Assembly (NCBI GenBank): GCA_036971715.1
Contig: JAVHJL010000012.1
Coordinates: forward strand, 1,364,001-1,428,000
DNA from: Arthrobotrys musiformis
Lineage: Eukaryota; Ascomycota; Orbiliomycetes; Orbiliales; Orbiliaceae
Length of the DNA stretch: 64,000 nt
Reading direction: 5' to 3'
Shown: in pieces, positions 31,317 to 42,539 of the stretch
How positions within the stretch are numbered: position 1 is the first letter of the stretch
Layout of the letters: the number at the start of each line of letters is the position of its first letter
Made by a program: the position numbers and the translations under genes
The notes under the pieces: model-generated
The model's input: only the letters and a program-made list of their open reading frames with translations
What the model was told of the DNA's origin: nothing
Databases searched by the model: none

Positions 31317-32570
31317 CTATTGAGGGGAATAACAATCCAGAGCTTTGGAGCTCTTGCCGTATTCAGTGCTTTGATAAACCCCTACTGTTTGATTGTGCAT
31401 AACCAATCTCCTTGCCTTTTTACCAGTCCAGGGCAGGGCTTGTTCAGGTTTTCTCTTTCTATCGTCGCAGACTAAGGACGGTGGCACTTGTGTCTCCGGA
31501 TTCGGGCTGACCATATTTCTCTTAGATTGTGAGTTTGGGCTCTGGATATCCGTGTCGCGGGCTTGAGACTGCTTTGCCATTTGTATATGTTGAGTTAATA
31601 GCTTCTCAAGAAGTTGTTCGACAATACGGATTGCGGAATAATCTTGCAACTGGAGCGTATAGTGTGACAGGCTTGGTGCATAAGGCTTTGCAAACTTCCG
31701 AATAGCCTCCTGTGCCTTAGATATAGAAGTTCCTTCGTCAAAAACCAAAATTTGTAGCAGAGACAAAAATGGCTCTACTAAGCTCGGGTTTAAAACATGC
31801 TGGGCGATCCGACCCAAACACCAGGGGATCGATTGGCTACCCAGGTTAAGCGTTTTTCCCATCATCTCCAACCATGTAGAAGCTCTTTTCTTTATAACCG
31901 GATAGAAGAGTGCGATTTGAACCACATTTTCGAACAAAAGAACATCCTTAGCCCAAGGATGTAGGTCTATAGACGTTACATAGAAAACGTCTTTCAGGCA
32001 GAATCCTAACTTACTTTTGTATATCCTTTGAATCGCAAATTTCTTCAAAAACCCGGTAGTAATTTGCGCCACTGGATCTGACGTGTATATCGCGGAGGCT
32101 TTCGAATCGAAGTTAGGATAATAGTTGCACTTGAACGCCTTGATATCGAGAATATTTACAAAAAACCTTTTCGTAAGGTACTGATAGCCATTCCCTGGAA
32201 TAGCATCACTACAGTATGTAAAACCAAGGAGCCTCAAACGCTGGGGATCCTCTCGACATACACCATACAAGTCGCATAGCACCTTGGCCTAGTTTAAGTC
32301 AAATATTCGGGCAAGTATTTTGCCTGACTGTTGATATTGCGCCAAATCCTGGCCACGAGACTGATAAATGGCAACTTCATGCGCAATCGCAACAAGGTCC
32401 TTGAGAGCAAGATCTCGCTTCAAAAGAAGCACTAGCCAGAGGCAGTGGTATGTCGCATAGGCCACTGGGAAACATACACAGTCTTTCACCACCCACTTAT
32501 CAATGCCCCCATCCACTTTAACGAAAGACTCAATATCTAAGGGTACAGAATTAGAAATGCGGTTTGCCAT
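31317..32570 (-). pseudogene. unidentified protein, about 417 codons, one in-frame TAG
   Basis: ATG at 32570 opens a frame that runs to TGA at 31317 and is interrupted only by TAG at 32289-32291, 94 codons in. The two parts are in the same frame. Sequence character is protein-like throughout: a hydrophobic segment (YHCLWLVLLLKRD), KRFFVNILDIKAF, TSIDLHPWAKDVLLFENVV and a basic, Gln/Ser-rich tail (RKRKPEQALPWTGKKARR). No splice sites bracket the TAG. It may be a recent nonsense mutation or readthrough. Family not recognised. Confidence 0.6.
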
Positions 32571-32571
32571 C

Positions 32572-33115
32572 GATTCGCTATCTGATATTGATCTACTACG
32601 TCTAAATACGAGATAAGTTAATCCCAGTGAAGTGGACGTTTTGATTGATTCGAATTATCGACCACGGAAGATTTGAATTGCAAGAGAGGTCCTCGTATTC
32701 GAGTCCTAAGCATAACCTCTGCATATTGGGCCGCATATATGCATGTCATTTCCCAACGAGATCTTAAATGATCAAAGAACGCACGACTGTTAAAAGTGTC
32801 ATGGACAGATGTTCACACAGCACACCAACGGCAGCGGCATTTAGTTCATCAGATAATAGCACACGTTTCCTTGACAAATTTAAACAAGTTGATGACGTAT
32901 CACCTTCATGTTTGCAACCCCCCGCTATAGGTAGGAGAGATTAGTCGCCCAACATACAACAAAGGGACCCGCAGCATCGGCCAACATACTTTCTTGGGAA
33001 CCGGCGGACTTATCAGGATATCACATGGCTGTTATACATAGTGCCATGCTAGTAGGGGCCACCAACATTGTGTGATGGACGATCAGTTCCTTCGTGAATG
33101 CGCTGGTTTGCCATA
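32572..33115. other. non-coding stretch
   Basis: Presumed upstream region of the 32570 gene. No ORF or repeat recognised. Confidence 0.4.
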
Positions 33116-33120
33116 GATTC

Positions 33121-33393
33121 TCAAGCTGAGTAGCTGGTGGTTGTCCTAAAATTAGGTGGCCGGTGGGTGGCCTGAGCAGGAGGTTTGGTCGGAGAGGTTG
33201 GAAGATACACCGACGATCCTATACACTTGGCCAACTTCGTGCCTTCCCGAGATTTTGTTTGAGTAATCGAAATCGATTCCATAAGTTGTGCGCTAGCGTC
33301 GTTCTCCCCATATCGGCCTCGAGCCCAGTTTTTTTTGTATATGCATTGCATTCTTGTGCGCTGAGGTGCGGTGCTGCGTGCGGTGGTGTACAT
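33121..33393 (-). CDS. unidentified basic ORF, 90 aa
   Basis: ATG at 33393. Ser/Thr/Pro-rich at the C-terminus (VYLPTSPTKPPAQATHRPPN). No signal peptide. Overlapping plus-strand frames are treated as shadows. Weak. Confidence 0.25.
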   Translation of the reverse strand: MYTTARSTAPQRTRMQCIYKKNWARGRYGENDASAQLMESISITQTKSREGTKLAKCIGSSVYLPTSPTKPPAQATHRPPNFRTTTSYSA

Positions 33394-33550
33394 ACAACCT
33401 TGTGGTGTGTTGCAATTGCTGCCGCCTGAAAAAACCTAGTGGGGCGCCGACAGGCTCTCGACCAATTGTCAAACCGAGCGGCGATGAATGGGTGGGTGTT
33501 TTCGAAATTTTCTCGTATAATCCAACTGTTGGTATGCGCCTCTGCAGTTA

Positions 33551-34471
33551 ATGGCCGCCGATGGCCGATATGAGATCACGAGAATTTGGTTTTCCTGGCG
33601 GGGCCGAGGCTGGCGGGGTAAATTAAATGGCAAAAACGTCTGCCATTACCAACCAAAACCGGAATTCGAGCTTAAATTTAACCAAAGACAACAACTAATA
33701 TCATGGTCAAGGCAATGCGACACCCACCGAGCCGCCACTAATTGCACAGATGCTCATAACGCTACACCCTCAAATCCGGGTTCTACTAGAGTACACCAAG
33801 ACACTCTTACTACAACCTCTTTAGTCGCTGTGGGTTTTTGGGTTATAATGCCGAGCATCCTTGAGCCCGATACTGCAAAAGTCGGCTTGTAATGTTCGGC
33901 GGAAATCGTGAGCGGTTCGAACCCTCGACTAAATGTTGGATTCACCACAATGGAATAGCTCGTTTCTGGGTACAAGGGTTTGACCCTTGTCCTGGTCAGC
34001 CCTCCACACCATCATCAATCACCTCGCAAGCTTGATACTAAGTAACTAGGTACAAAATTGCATTGAAGACGGCGCTATGTCAAGATATGCGCAGTCACGA
34101 TCTGGAACTCGCGAAATCTCCCGCTCGTCCCACTCCCTCCCTGATAACGCCACTGATTCGAATGTCTGGTTTCGTACCGAGATCGCAAAATCACCGAATA
34201 TGTATCCAACATTCGACATTCATGTGGGCCAACCTTTGCGACCGTGCACGCTGTGAACCACATCTATGAGAAACACTCCAGCAATGAGGAAACTCGGAAC
34301 CTGGCCTCCCAGATTCGATTCAACTCTCTATTCCTGGTATGCGAACCATCTCTTAACTCTTTCCTGACTCTGAACAAAGTGGAAGATACTATCCATCCAC
34401 TCTCCGGTCCCCTTAGACCGCGCATACCATGCATCCCGCTTTCGCCTTGGTGGGGCCAATCACTCTTCTAA
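33551..34471 (+). other. cluster of short frames without recognisable product
   Basis: Frames at 33551-33892, 34063-34269 and 34244-34471 are short and partly without ATG. The block may be the remnant of an unidentified mobile element. No motif supports coding. Confidence 0.2.
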
Positions 34472-34479
34472 ATATTCGC

Positions 34480-35190
34480 CTGCTCAGAATTCTTTTATCC
34501 ATGTCCTCTGCAACTTCGTCGGGCGCCGGACGGCTCGCCTCACCTTAATGGATTCAGTCTTCCGGATATCTGAGAGAAAAAAGGACCATCAGTGAAAGAC
34601 CAAAACCCGGCCCTAGCAAATTAGTCAGTAGGTCGCAGTCCCTTTTGAGGTAGCAGTTCTATCGGGTACTTATCCACACTCGAGGACTTTTGTATGGGCA
34701 AAGTATCGTATCCTCTTTAGCCTGCGATCAAGTGCTCAGCAGCCCGCTTCTAAGGAGCTTTCCAATCACACGCAATTGAAAATTCGTATGATCACACATT
34801 GCAAGAACGAAATTCCCTAACGAAGTATAAATAGGGGTAAAAGTCTCAATCTTAGTTTAATCGTACTTTGCCTAGCCACACATTCCATACTCATATACAA
34901 GCCCCAGGGCCAAAATCCCATACTCTCACATATCCTTAGTCTCATATATGCATATGTCTCGATACTCATCCTGAAGCCCGAGTATACACGGATATGGTTC
35001 CACCATTAAATCTCTCGAGATTACCCACCTAGCTCCTATTTGATCTATACGAACTTGAATTCGGTTCATCTTTGGCCTCGGGGCGAGACCATTTTAACCC
35101 TTTCTCCGTGTTAATCTGGTAATATATTCTGCGGCTGCTGGGGTACTGCTGTTGATATATCCTGAACACAATTTGTTACAAGCTACACAG
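34480..35190. other. non-coding stretch upstream of the 35193 ORF
   Basis: Repeated ctcatata-type motifs at 34890-34960 and a tataaatag box at 34825. No gene seen. Confidence 0.4.
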
Positions 35191-35192
35191 CC

Positions 35193-35622
35193 ATGGACAT
35201 GCTATTTGATTGGTTCGAAGCCCTCGCCAACCTTTTTCCACGGAGGAGAAACAGCAGAGCTGGGGATATTCCCAATATAGCCGTTTCACGGAGACATACT
35301 CCCAAGTTATATCTATCTTTGTACCCAAAAGCATATTACGCAAATATAGCCATTAACAACGATTCGGCTTCGAATTTGGTCCTAAAGTCACCAAAGCGGG
35401 CTCATCGTCCGAGATAGCTCAGGAGAAAACGAACCAATCCTCTAAATACAACTAGGGATTTGGGTTATTTTGAATACTATAGGCCTAGAGATAGAAGATT
35501 TTGTATGCGAATATTTCTTCCCTCGTTAAACCTATTTTGGAATAGCTATAATAACAAATATTACAGTTTTACCGATCATAACGGGGAAACCTTCTATTCC
35601 ATCCGAAGATATCAATTATAAT
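35193..35622 (+). pseudogene. unidentified ORF with one in-frame TAG
   Basis: ATG at 35193 in a favourable context (cagccATGG). The frame passes TAG at 35415-35417 and continues in register to TAA near 35620, about 140 codons. Before the stop: LFDWFEALANLFPRRR. After it: DLGYFEYYRPRDRRF and YNNKYYSFTDHNGETFYSI. An intron hiding the TAG is possible. No family recognised. A further frame at 35676-35945 without ATG may be a third piece. Confidence 0.35.
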
Positions 35623-35949
35623 ATTGGTAAGATAATTACTCTCCAAAATTTAGCACCTGACCTCCTAGACTCCAGTTGGCTAACGTTCTCCTAGTTACTC
35701 TAACCATAAATTACTCTTTAACTTGTCTGTTAAATGTAACTAGAAACCATCAGAACAAAACCACAGGCCTTTGCCCCTATAAGTACAAAGTAGAAAGCGG
35801 GTACTGGGACGTGCCCATATACCTTGACCAATCACAGCCATGGCCCTTTAATGTCGCTACTTCTAGTCTGGTATATGCCCATATGACTGGGGCGAGGCTT
35901 CGCGGCGATGAATTACCCTCTTTCAATAGTTCTGATTTATTCTAATTAC

Positions 35950-37310
35950 TATGAAGATCGCAGAAGCTTTTAGCTACATGAATATAAACTAGTCCATAGT
36001 TTGAGCATTTAGTAGGACTTTGTTAGGACTTCTTCCATGCTAGTTATTACCATATAATTACTTCAGTACTAGTACTTAATATAAAAATACCCCCCAACCA
36101 CAGATACCTACTTCACGAAGCATCAAGCCATCAATGCGACTTATCGATGTTTAATAGCAGATTTGGGGAAATTTCAACACCTCTCACTAGCTTAACCGTT
36201 GTCTCTGTCATGAATCCAACCCCTCCGTTCTCTTCAGAGAGATACTAAATATACACAATTGATCCATCCTCCCTCTCTTCTCGAAGCGGGTTAGCTATAG
36301 TGTGATTATATGCCCATTGACAGACTTCATCTGGGCATTCGAGTGCCATGGCTTTTTTCTAAATAAAGTCCGATGTTGAGCAATAACAGACATTAAAACT
36401 GCGAAGGGTAGCATATCCTTACTATGAGGAGGCTCGCCCCAGCATCGTCTAGAGCCTTGGTGAGTACGGAAAGCCTTTGATGTGAAATCGATGGATGCGC
36501 GATAGTTCCTCTAACAGTAGCTCTGTTTAATTCTTTCTTCACGATCCTTACTGGCATATTTGAAGGTGGCAGTTGGCGTTCTATGAGTGAATCGCTTGTG
36601 TAGGAATATTGTGGTACTTGCTGCTAAGAAGCCGGATCCAATTGGTTATAGCTTTAGCTACAGACTGTACCGGATGCTATGGATTCCCAAAGTCCCTTAT
36701 AGGCTTTCTATATACCTAGGCCTATATACCGCCACATATATATACGGGTGGATACAGAGGAAGTGTCGCAACGGACAAGAGCGTAGCCCGACCATTGCAG
36801 GTCATAGAAGTGTCGTACCCTCAAAACCAGTCGCTGACCGGGGCATCGAGAGAACAGTTAGCCATAAAGTGCATACATCATTCGCAATTCTGAGGGCCCC
36901 ACACACCGCGTCCTGGGCGGAGCCCTATACGGAACTATAGGATTACCCCAATCCAATCACTAGTGTTACTGTCTCGGGTCGATAGACTTATTTTGTGAGC
37001 GATATAATACAGCGAAATGTCGGGCAAATATGAGGGCTCTATCTTATTAGGTCCGGAGAACTAGTTCCACTATTATACAACTACGCCACCAACAAGTCTT
37101 GAAACGCTAGGCCGTTGCCATTGTCGATCACGTGTTGTTGGTGCGTCCGCCTCGACTCGAGATGTTGGGGTAGTATAGCGACATTGGACGGGGACTTTAC
37201 GGTCGGCCGGATCTACGGTCGATATTTTCGCGTCTCAGAGCTCCTGTGCTTTATGAAAATATGTTCAAATAGTTGAAAGATGTTTTAATCCCAGTTGGAA
37301 GTTTATGCAG
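35950..37310. other. long stretch without supported genes
   Basis: Frame 36587-36940 begins with GTG and has no motif. The rest is AT-rich spacer without recognisable repeats. Confidence 0.4.
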
Positions 37311-37311
37311 G

Positions 37312-37862
37312 CGAAGCCGCTACTTGTTGTATTCTATTCGGTGAATCATCTCCGTGAGGATGGAGACAGAACGGGCGGAGAGAGCGATCGCAGGCATCGA
37401 GACGCATGTGCTCTGGCACAAAAGTATCGAGCTTCAAGTTGCCACTGAAAAGCGCCTTGCAGTTACCCTGTATCCTTACAATCCGCTCGCATCTCGCCGT
37501 AAACACCTTCTTGGATGAGTGCCCCAGCAGTTACAAGAGGTGAAAGTAACGGGTGTAGAGTGTGTATCTGTATTATCATACACCCCATATAGTAGTTAGT
37601 AAAAGATTGATGGAATGAGGGATAAGGGCAATATCTTTCCGACAGTCGGCCTGAGGATTCCCTCCCCCCCAAAAAAAACAAAGTCTAATCATTTGCAGGA
37701 CTCAGACAGAGTAGTTTTGTCGCAGAGAGTAGACGAGAGTGCTTGTGTTCTCTGAGGTGTGTGCTGAAATCGAGGGATTGGGAAAGGGAGGGGGTGGGGA
37801 AGATGTCAGGGTGATGAACTTGGACCTATGCGCAGGCCGGATTGGACATTTCCTTCGCCCCT
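37312..37862 (+). repeat. dispersed repeat F, copy 2
   Basis: Same orientation as copy 1 at 6003-6482. It is longer because about 70 bp near 37400-37500 are absent from copy 1. No coding signature. Confidence 0.75.
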
Positions 37863-38069
37863 GTTTTGTGTTTCTATTGCATGAACCAAACGGAACCAAA
37901 TTTCAGGTGGAATAAGAACCCACCTGGAATTTAAATAAATAAGACTCCCCGCCGTTTGTACACCTGGAGTGAATTCCTGAATTCTTGATCAAGATATACT
38001 CCAATCTTTCTCGTACTCACCCATAATCTTCAAAACCATCGCCAGAACAATGCAATCGAAGGCCACTAA

Positions 38070-38581
38070 ATCCAAGGGACCAGAGAGCCTTTCGCAGGAC
38101 ATGATGTCCAAACAGCATTCACGCCTCCAGTACGCTCAGCATCCTTTCCCAATCCCGTGGTCGGATTTAGCATAGACTGGACTAACAGACTTTGGGATAG
38201 TTCCGCAGCTACCGAACCACAATGGACGCACAGAGTTGCCCAAGGGCGCATAGAGGTAACTCCATATCACTCAACACGGGCGCGATATGTGCCTCAGCAA
38301 CAATTTGAAAAAGACTTACTAGGGAATTGTGGACTAACATTTGACAATAGAAGGTTACAGACCTGGAAGATCATTACGCTATTAACGGGCGAAATCCGGC
38401 GATAGCGGTTTGGGAGTGGTTAGAGAACGTCCCTAAAACAGAAACAGATAGTCCCCCATTCGCGTTCAAGCCCTCCGGTAACTCTAGGGACTCCATTGGC
38501 GACTTAAAAATTTGGGATTTACAAATTGTCGAGGAAGGTCGAGAGCACGAGCCTAAGCAGGAAGGTCCTACTCTGAGGTAA
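38070..38581 (+). CDS. unidentified gene, two spliced exons (partial)
   Basis: Open frame 38070-38255 (PNPVVGFSIDWTNRLWDSS ... HRVAQGRIE) is joined in phase 0 by a 95-nt intron (38256-38350: GTAACT donor, GACTAAC branch, CAATAG acceptor) to 38351-38581. The second exon includes KVTDLEDHYAINGRNPAIAV and WEWLENVPKTET and ends at TAA. The first exon has no clear ATG in frame, so an upstream exon is likely. No family recognised. The splice signals are the main evidence. Confidence 0.45.
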
Positions 38582-38846
38582 AGTTCCTCGGAAGGGCTAA
38601 GGGCAACCAAGCGATGACACAGCTAGCTAGCTAAGTCCTCTAAGGACGGGGAAGTGGATGCGATGGAAGTCAGTAAAGGGCGCATCAGTCCGAGAAGATT
38701 TAGTAGAAATTTAAGAACAGCTGCCGCCGATCCGCATGTATTTTTGTTTTTGATGTTAACTAAGGTTTTGGAATGATATACTCTGCTTCTACTTAGCACC
38801 TGTGCTCAAGACTACATGAATAAACCGGACAACGGGTAACAAGCCA

Positions 38847-39539
38847 CTACGGAAACGGAGACTGAAAACCAAGCCCATCGCAAGAGTCTATTTGTAAGGG
38901 TATGGTGCTAAGCTCCTGAGAGATACCTAAGAGCGGCTCCCAGGTAGGTTCCCACTCAATATACATCGGTACAGGACCAGCGCTTTCAGGACCAGACGTA
39001 TTAGTTGAAAGAATCGTTCGCGCTTTCCAATACCGTCCATCCACTCCCGATCCCCCCCAGCTGCTCGGCACCCACGAATTCTTCCACTCCACCAAGAATT
39101 TAAGCTCCCCATTGTCCAGTACATGCCCAAGAAGTTTGGTAGCGTATAAGTCTTCCTCATGAGACCGAAAAACCCAGATGCCGTCACTGCAACGTATAGG
39201 GACCTTTGGACCCCGTACCCCCTGTGTAGTTCTGGCACGTTTTCTTTTGCGCATATCGCTGGTTTGGGGATCAGCTTCTCCGGGGCGCTCTTGAACCAGG
39301 CCCCCTTCTTTCCCACTAGGCCAACCAAGGATGAAGTTCGCGTAGTCTACAGGTTTCCAGCCTGCCCCGGTGGGCATCGCCTGCGAATTTGACAGCGGTT
39401 TGGGGCTTGTCTCGTTAGTTTCAAGTGCAGGGCTTTCCGACGATGGCTCCATCGCTGAAACAAGGGCTCCTCCTGGCCTAAAGTATCGATTTTGGTTCCA
39501 CTCCGTTAAAGAATCGTAGGGGATTGTACTAGTATCCAT
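38847..39539 (-). CDS. unidentified protein with duplicated chromodomain-like motif, 230 aa
   Basis: ATG at 39539, uninterrupted to 38847. Residues about 90-120 are basic (DMRKRKRARTTQGVRG). Then comes LLGHVLDNGELKFLVEWKNS followed by WVPSS. Some 35 residues later is PVPMYIEWEPTWEPLLGISQ. Both repeat the hydrophobic-EW-x2-(S/T)-W-(V/E)-P core of chromodomain strand 3 and helix, which reads methyl-lysine tails. It may be a captured or degenerate retroelement chromodomain, or an effector-like nuclear protein. No signal peptide. Confidence 0.5.
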   Translation of the reverse strand: MDTSTIPYDSLTEWNQNRYFRPGGALVSAMEPSSESPALETNETSPKPLSNSQAMPTGAGWKPVDYANFILGWPSGKEGGLVQERPGEADPQTSDMRKRKRARTTQGVRGPKVPIRCSDGIWVFRSHEEDLYATKLLGHVLDNGELKFLVEWKNSWVPSSWGGSGVDGRYWKARTILSTNTSGPESAGPVPMYIEWEPTWEPLLGISQELSTIPLQIDSCDGLGFQSPFP

Positions 39540-39599
39540 AGTCGAATGGCTTCTGACAAATTTCACAGTTATAATTAGTTGATGAATATCGACCACTCG

Positions 39600-40390
39600 T
39601 ACTCAAAAGGGGTGCACTAAGCCCTAAGGTCTAGCTACGAAAAAAGCAGTATGGCATATACTTCGGGATATGGCACAAATAGCCATTTCTCGCATCCACG
39701 TCCGCTCCCAACACCCCTATGAAGTTGGCTTTACTGAAGCCCGCGCCATCGGTTAGGTACCCGTCCTCTGTGGTCTTTAGTTCCGTCATGTGTTGATATT
39801 TTTATGTTGAGATCTAGAGAATCCGGTGAGCGTTGTTTCGTCTACGTATACACTGCACCCTTTCCCAAGGCCGCAAGCATAGCTGTTTATATATATAACT
39901 GAATGGGGGTTCTCCGCCCTTTAAGGATGCCTTCCATGAAAGAATATTTTCTCTTAATCATGTGCTGCAGTGCACTGTCGTACTCGACATTGAGTTCGCG
40001 TTCGCCTCTGAATTGGCTAGCTCCACAGCTAGCTCTGGGCAGGCGCCAAGGCTACCAAAATGAGTCGACGGCTAGATACCCAAGCACGCAAGTGTGTTCG
40101 ACATCCAACATCCAACATGCGTCGACGTTAACGCAATTATAACATTTATGAGCGGCGCCTAGCTATTATTGTTGGCGACGTTAAATTCGACCCGCGTGTC
40201 AATATTGCAATGCGATTGCGGTGTAAAATATTGCACGTTGACACATGACATGTTGCAGATGTCCAGCTGCATGAGGACCACTTGCGACACAATATAGCCT
40301 TCCAATCCCGAAAATAACACAATAACAACACAACGTTCCGACAGCCGTTATTACGGGACCTAGTAACCCCCCATCGATCCGCGGGTCATA
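39600..40390. other. non-coding stretch
   Basis: Small frames only (39903-40142 plus, 40146-40331 minus), none with a motif. No gene supported. Confidence 0.4.
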
Positions 40391-40396
40391 TCTATC

Positions 40397-40845
40397 CTAG
40401 ACAGATCCGTAATCTTCTTTAATAACGTCGAGACTTCTGTGCAGATTCGGCTTTCCGCGCACAAATATAATAGAACTGCGCATTGGCTTTTTTTGTAAGA
40501 GGATTCCGAACGGAAGCTTAGTGTGGGTGCGCTCATAAGCGAGGTCTAGGTGCACAACGAAAAGATGACCCCCGTTGTTTAGGCTTAGGTCAACACTCTG
40601 TGAGATCGATCTTCCGTCATAACGCCTGAGCATTCGCCCGCCTCGAATCTGTGGGCCGCAAAAAGTCGTAAGCTGGGTGTCTATATCACCGTAGGCGGGC
40701 TCTAATTTTCGGGTCTTACTAGATGCTACCTTATGCAACACTAATGGGAGGCGTCGCTAAGATCGCTCAAGTAATCCAAGATAATACCAAGCAACTCTTT
40801 CGTTTCGATAGTAGCTTCCATGGCTGATTTTTGAATGTGAGCCAT
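40397..40845 (-). pseudogene. possible F-box-like protein, frameshifted
   Basis: ATG at 40845 (and 40821, cagccATGG) opens ETKELLGIILDYLSDLSDAS, which resembles the first helices of a fungal F-box. A stop follows at 40737-40739, and the next frame (40764-40397) carries LHKVASSKTRKLEPAYGD, RRYDGRSISQSVDLSLNNGG and THTKLPFGILLQKKP to TAG at 40397. A 1-nt shift joins them. The F-box call is weak: only about 20 residues support it. Confidence 0.35.
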
Positions 40846-40999
40846 GGCAAAGCGCACGTGTTATGGTACTCGATAATATTGGGGCGAATTTGAGAGCGGC
40901 GGTCACAGACTAATGCGATTGAGTGAAGGGATATTGAATATAATGGACGGAGAAGGAGAAATGGGGAGAGGCGGAGTTCTGGTGTAACACTATTCAAAT

Positions 41000-41680
41000 T
41001 TGAAAGGTTTTGGAGACATGGGGCCGGCTAAGGGAGCTTTTGGTGGGAGCCTAACTCAGCCGCGGTATGCGCGATTGGGCACAACTCGATGTTGTAACCA
41101 GCGCAGGTTCTGTGGTAATCTGTAGAGTCGCTTACCGCGAAACTGCTCTATATTTGTGGTAGAATCCGCTCCACAGGCTACACTGCTGGCACACAGGTAG
41201 GTTCGGGTGCCCCGCAGTGGGCTTCAAAAGGAACACCCACAAAAAGTAAGTTCGTACTGTTGTTTCGCAATATCTTGGGCCGAAAATTTTATGTTGGGCC
41301 GGAGTTTGACACACTCAGGCTGAACTGCCGTACATAGTATATAGCGGCCTAGTACTGCATGCTTTGTCATAGTTGTTAGTGGCTGATGTTTACTTGCCGT
41401 TTTTGGTGTTTTCCGCCGGGTTTATTGTAACTATGCAGGCTGTCTGGTGGCGTATATAACGTTCTATAGCGCCGTGACCCCTTTCGAAACACACTGGGCT
41501 GCCTCGAAGGTAAGCCTGCTATCTAGCTATCTACACTATCTATAGTTGTCTATGCTGATGTAAGTACTGATGTAAGCAGGCAGCATGTATGTGTATCTGT
41601 GTGTGTATGCTCTGCATAACAGAATTTTACAAAATAATAACAATAAAAAACATAGAATTCTATAGAACTTGAATTCTGGA
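41000..41680. other. non-coding, LTR-like spacer
   Basis: Contains an inverted match to 12895-12925, and tgatgtaagtactgatgtaa near 41556-41576. No gene. Confidence 0.35.
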
Positions 41681-41689
41681 AAATTTGAC

Positions 41690-41821
41690 GGTTTTGGGAA
41701 AGTTTGACGGTTTTTTGGAGTGGTTTGGTTTCTTAATTAGAAAACCGAAAACCGCTATGGATGGTTTTTGATATGGAAAACCCGACCCAAACCGCCCCAT
41801 GTCATTCTCTACTCAACAACG
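41690..41821 (+). mobile_element. MITE B, right-half fragment
   Basis: aaatttgacggttttgggaa to gccccatgtcattctcta matches the right half of the 9482 copy almost exactly. Confidence 0.75.
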
Positions 41822-41849
41822 CCATAGCACTAGCGTAAGCTTATAAGTA

Positions 41850-42120
41850 ACAAGAATAATAATAAAAAAAATATAACAGAAAAAAATTAAAATAAATAAA
41901 TAGATAAATAAATACAAAAATTTAAAAAAAAAAAATATTAAAAAAAAAAAAATTTAACAAAAAAAAAATATTAAAAAAAAAAAATATTAAAAAATCTAAG
42001 TTATGTTTTATATGCGAAAAAAAACAAATTGGAAGTCATTTTTTTATATATTCTTTTTTTTTTTTTTTTTTTTTTTTGGTGGTGGTGGTGGTCACAGTAG
42101 TGAAGAGAAGAGAATTAAGT
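41850..42120. repeat. A/T simple-sequence region
   Basis: Runs of A and (aaaaaaatatt)n at 41935-41995, T24 at 42054-42077, then (ggt)5. Confidence 0.9.
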
Positions 42121-42473
42121 TTTGTTTTCACAAAAAATGAAAAACAGAATTATTCATATTTTTTTTTTGTCAAACATTCTCTACAACACATTAATAACAC
42201 AACAACACTTTATTTTTGATGTAGTGTTTGTTTTTAAGGAACAAGATGGAACAAGATGGAGCGCGATGGAGCGATCCGAGTCCATCCGATGGAAAGATGG
42301 AAGTGTGTTTTTTTCCTGCTGGACTCTCGTTGGTCGTTATGTGTGTTGTCGTAATATATTTTAAGAAATTTAAGCGAGAAAACAATGTTCATTTTATCGC
42401 CTAATCCCTGTGGTAACATTACTTGCAGCTGGGCATTTGCAGCAATTACTGATCGATTGATTCTCGAAAATAT

Positions 42474-42481
42474 CTATAAAT
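42474..42481 (+). promoter_or_regulatory. TATA-like box
   Basis: ctataaat about 60 bp upstream of the ATG at 42540, the only such box in the immediate leader. Functional role inferred from position. Confidence 0.35.
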
Positions 42482-42539
42482 TAAACCCCCTTCGGGTCTC
42501 TACACCTTAAAAAATACCATCCGAGCATCGAATCACAGC

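Noticed and set aside
33900..33940. Possible tRNA T-loop (gcggttcgaaccctcgact)
   Set aside because: No acceptor, D or anticodon stems could be folded around it.
40752..40845. F-box gene
   Set aside because: Only about 20 residues fit and the frame breaks. Reported at low confidence, not as a firm F-box.
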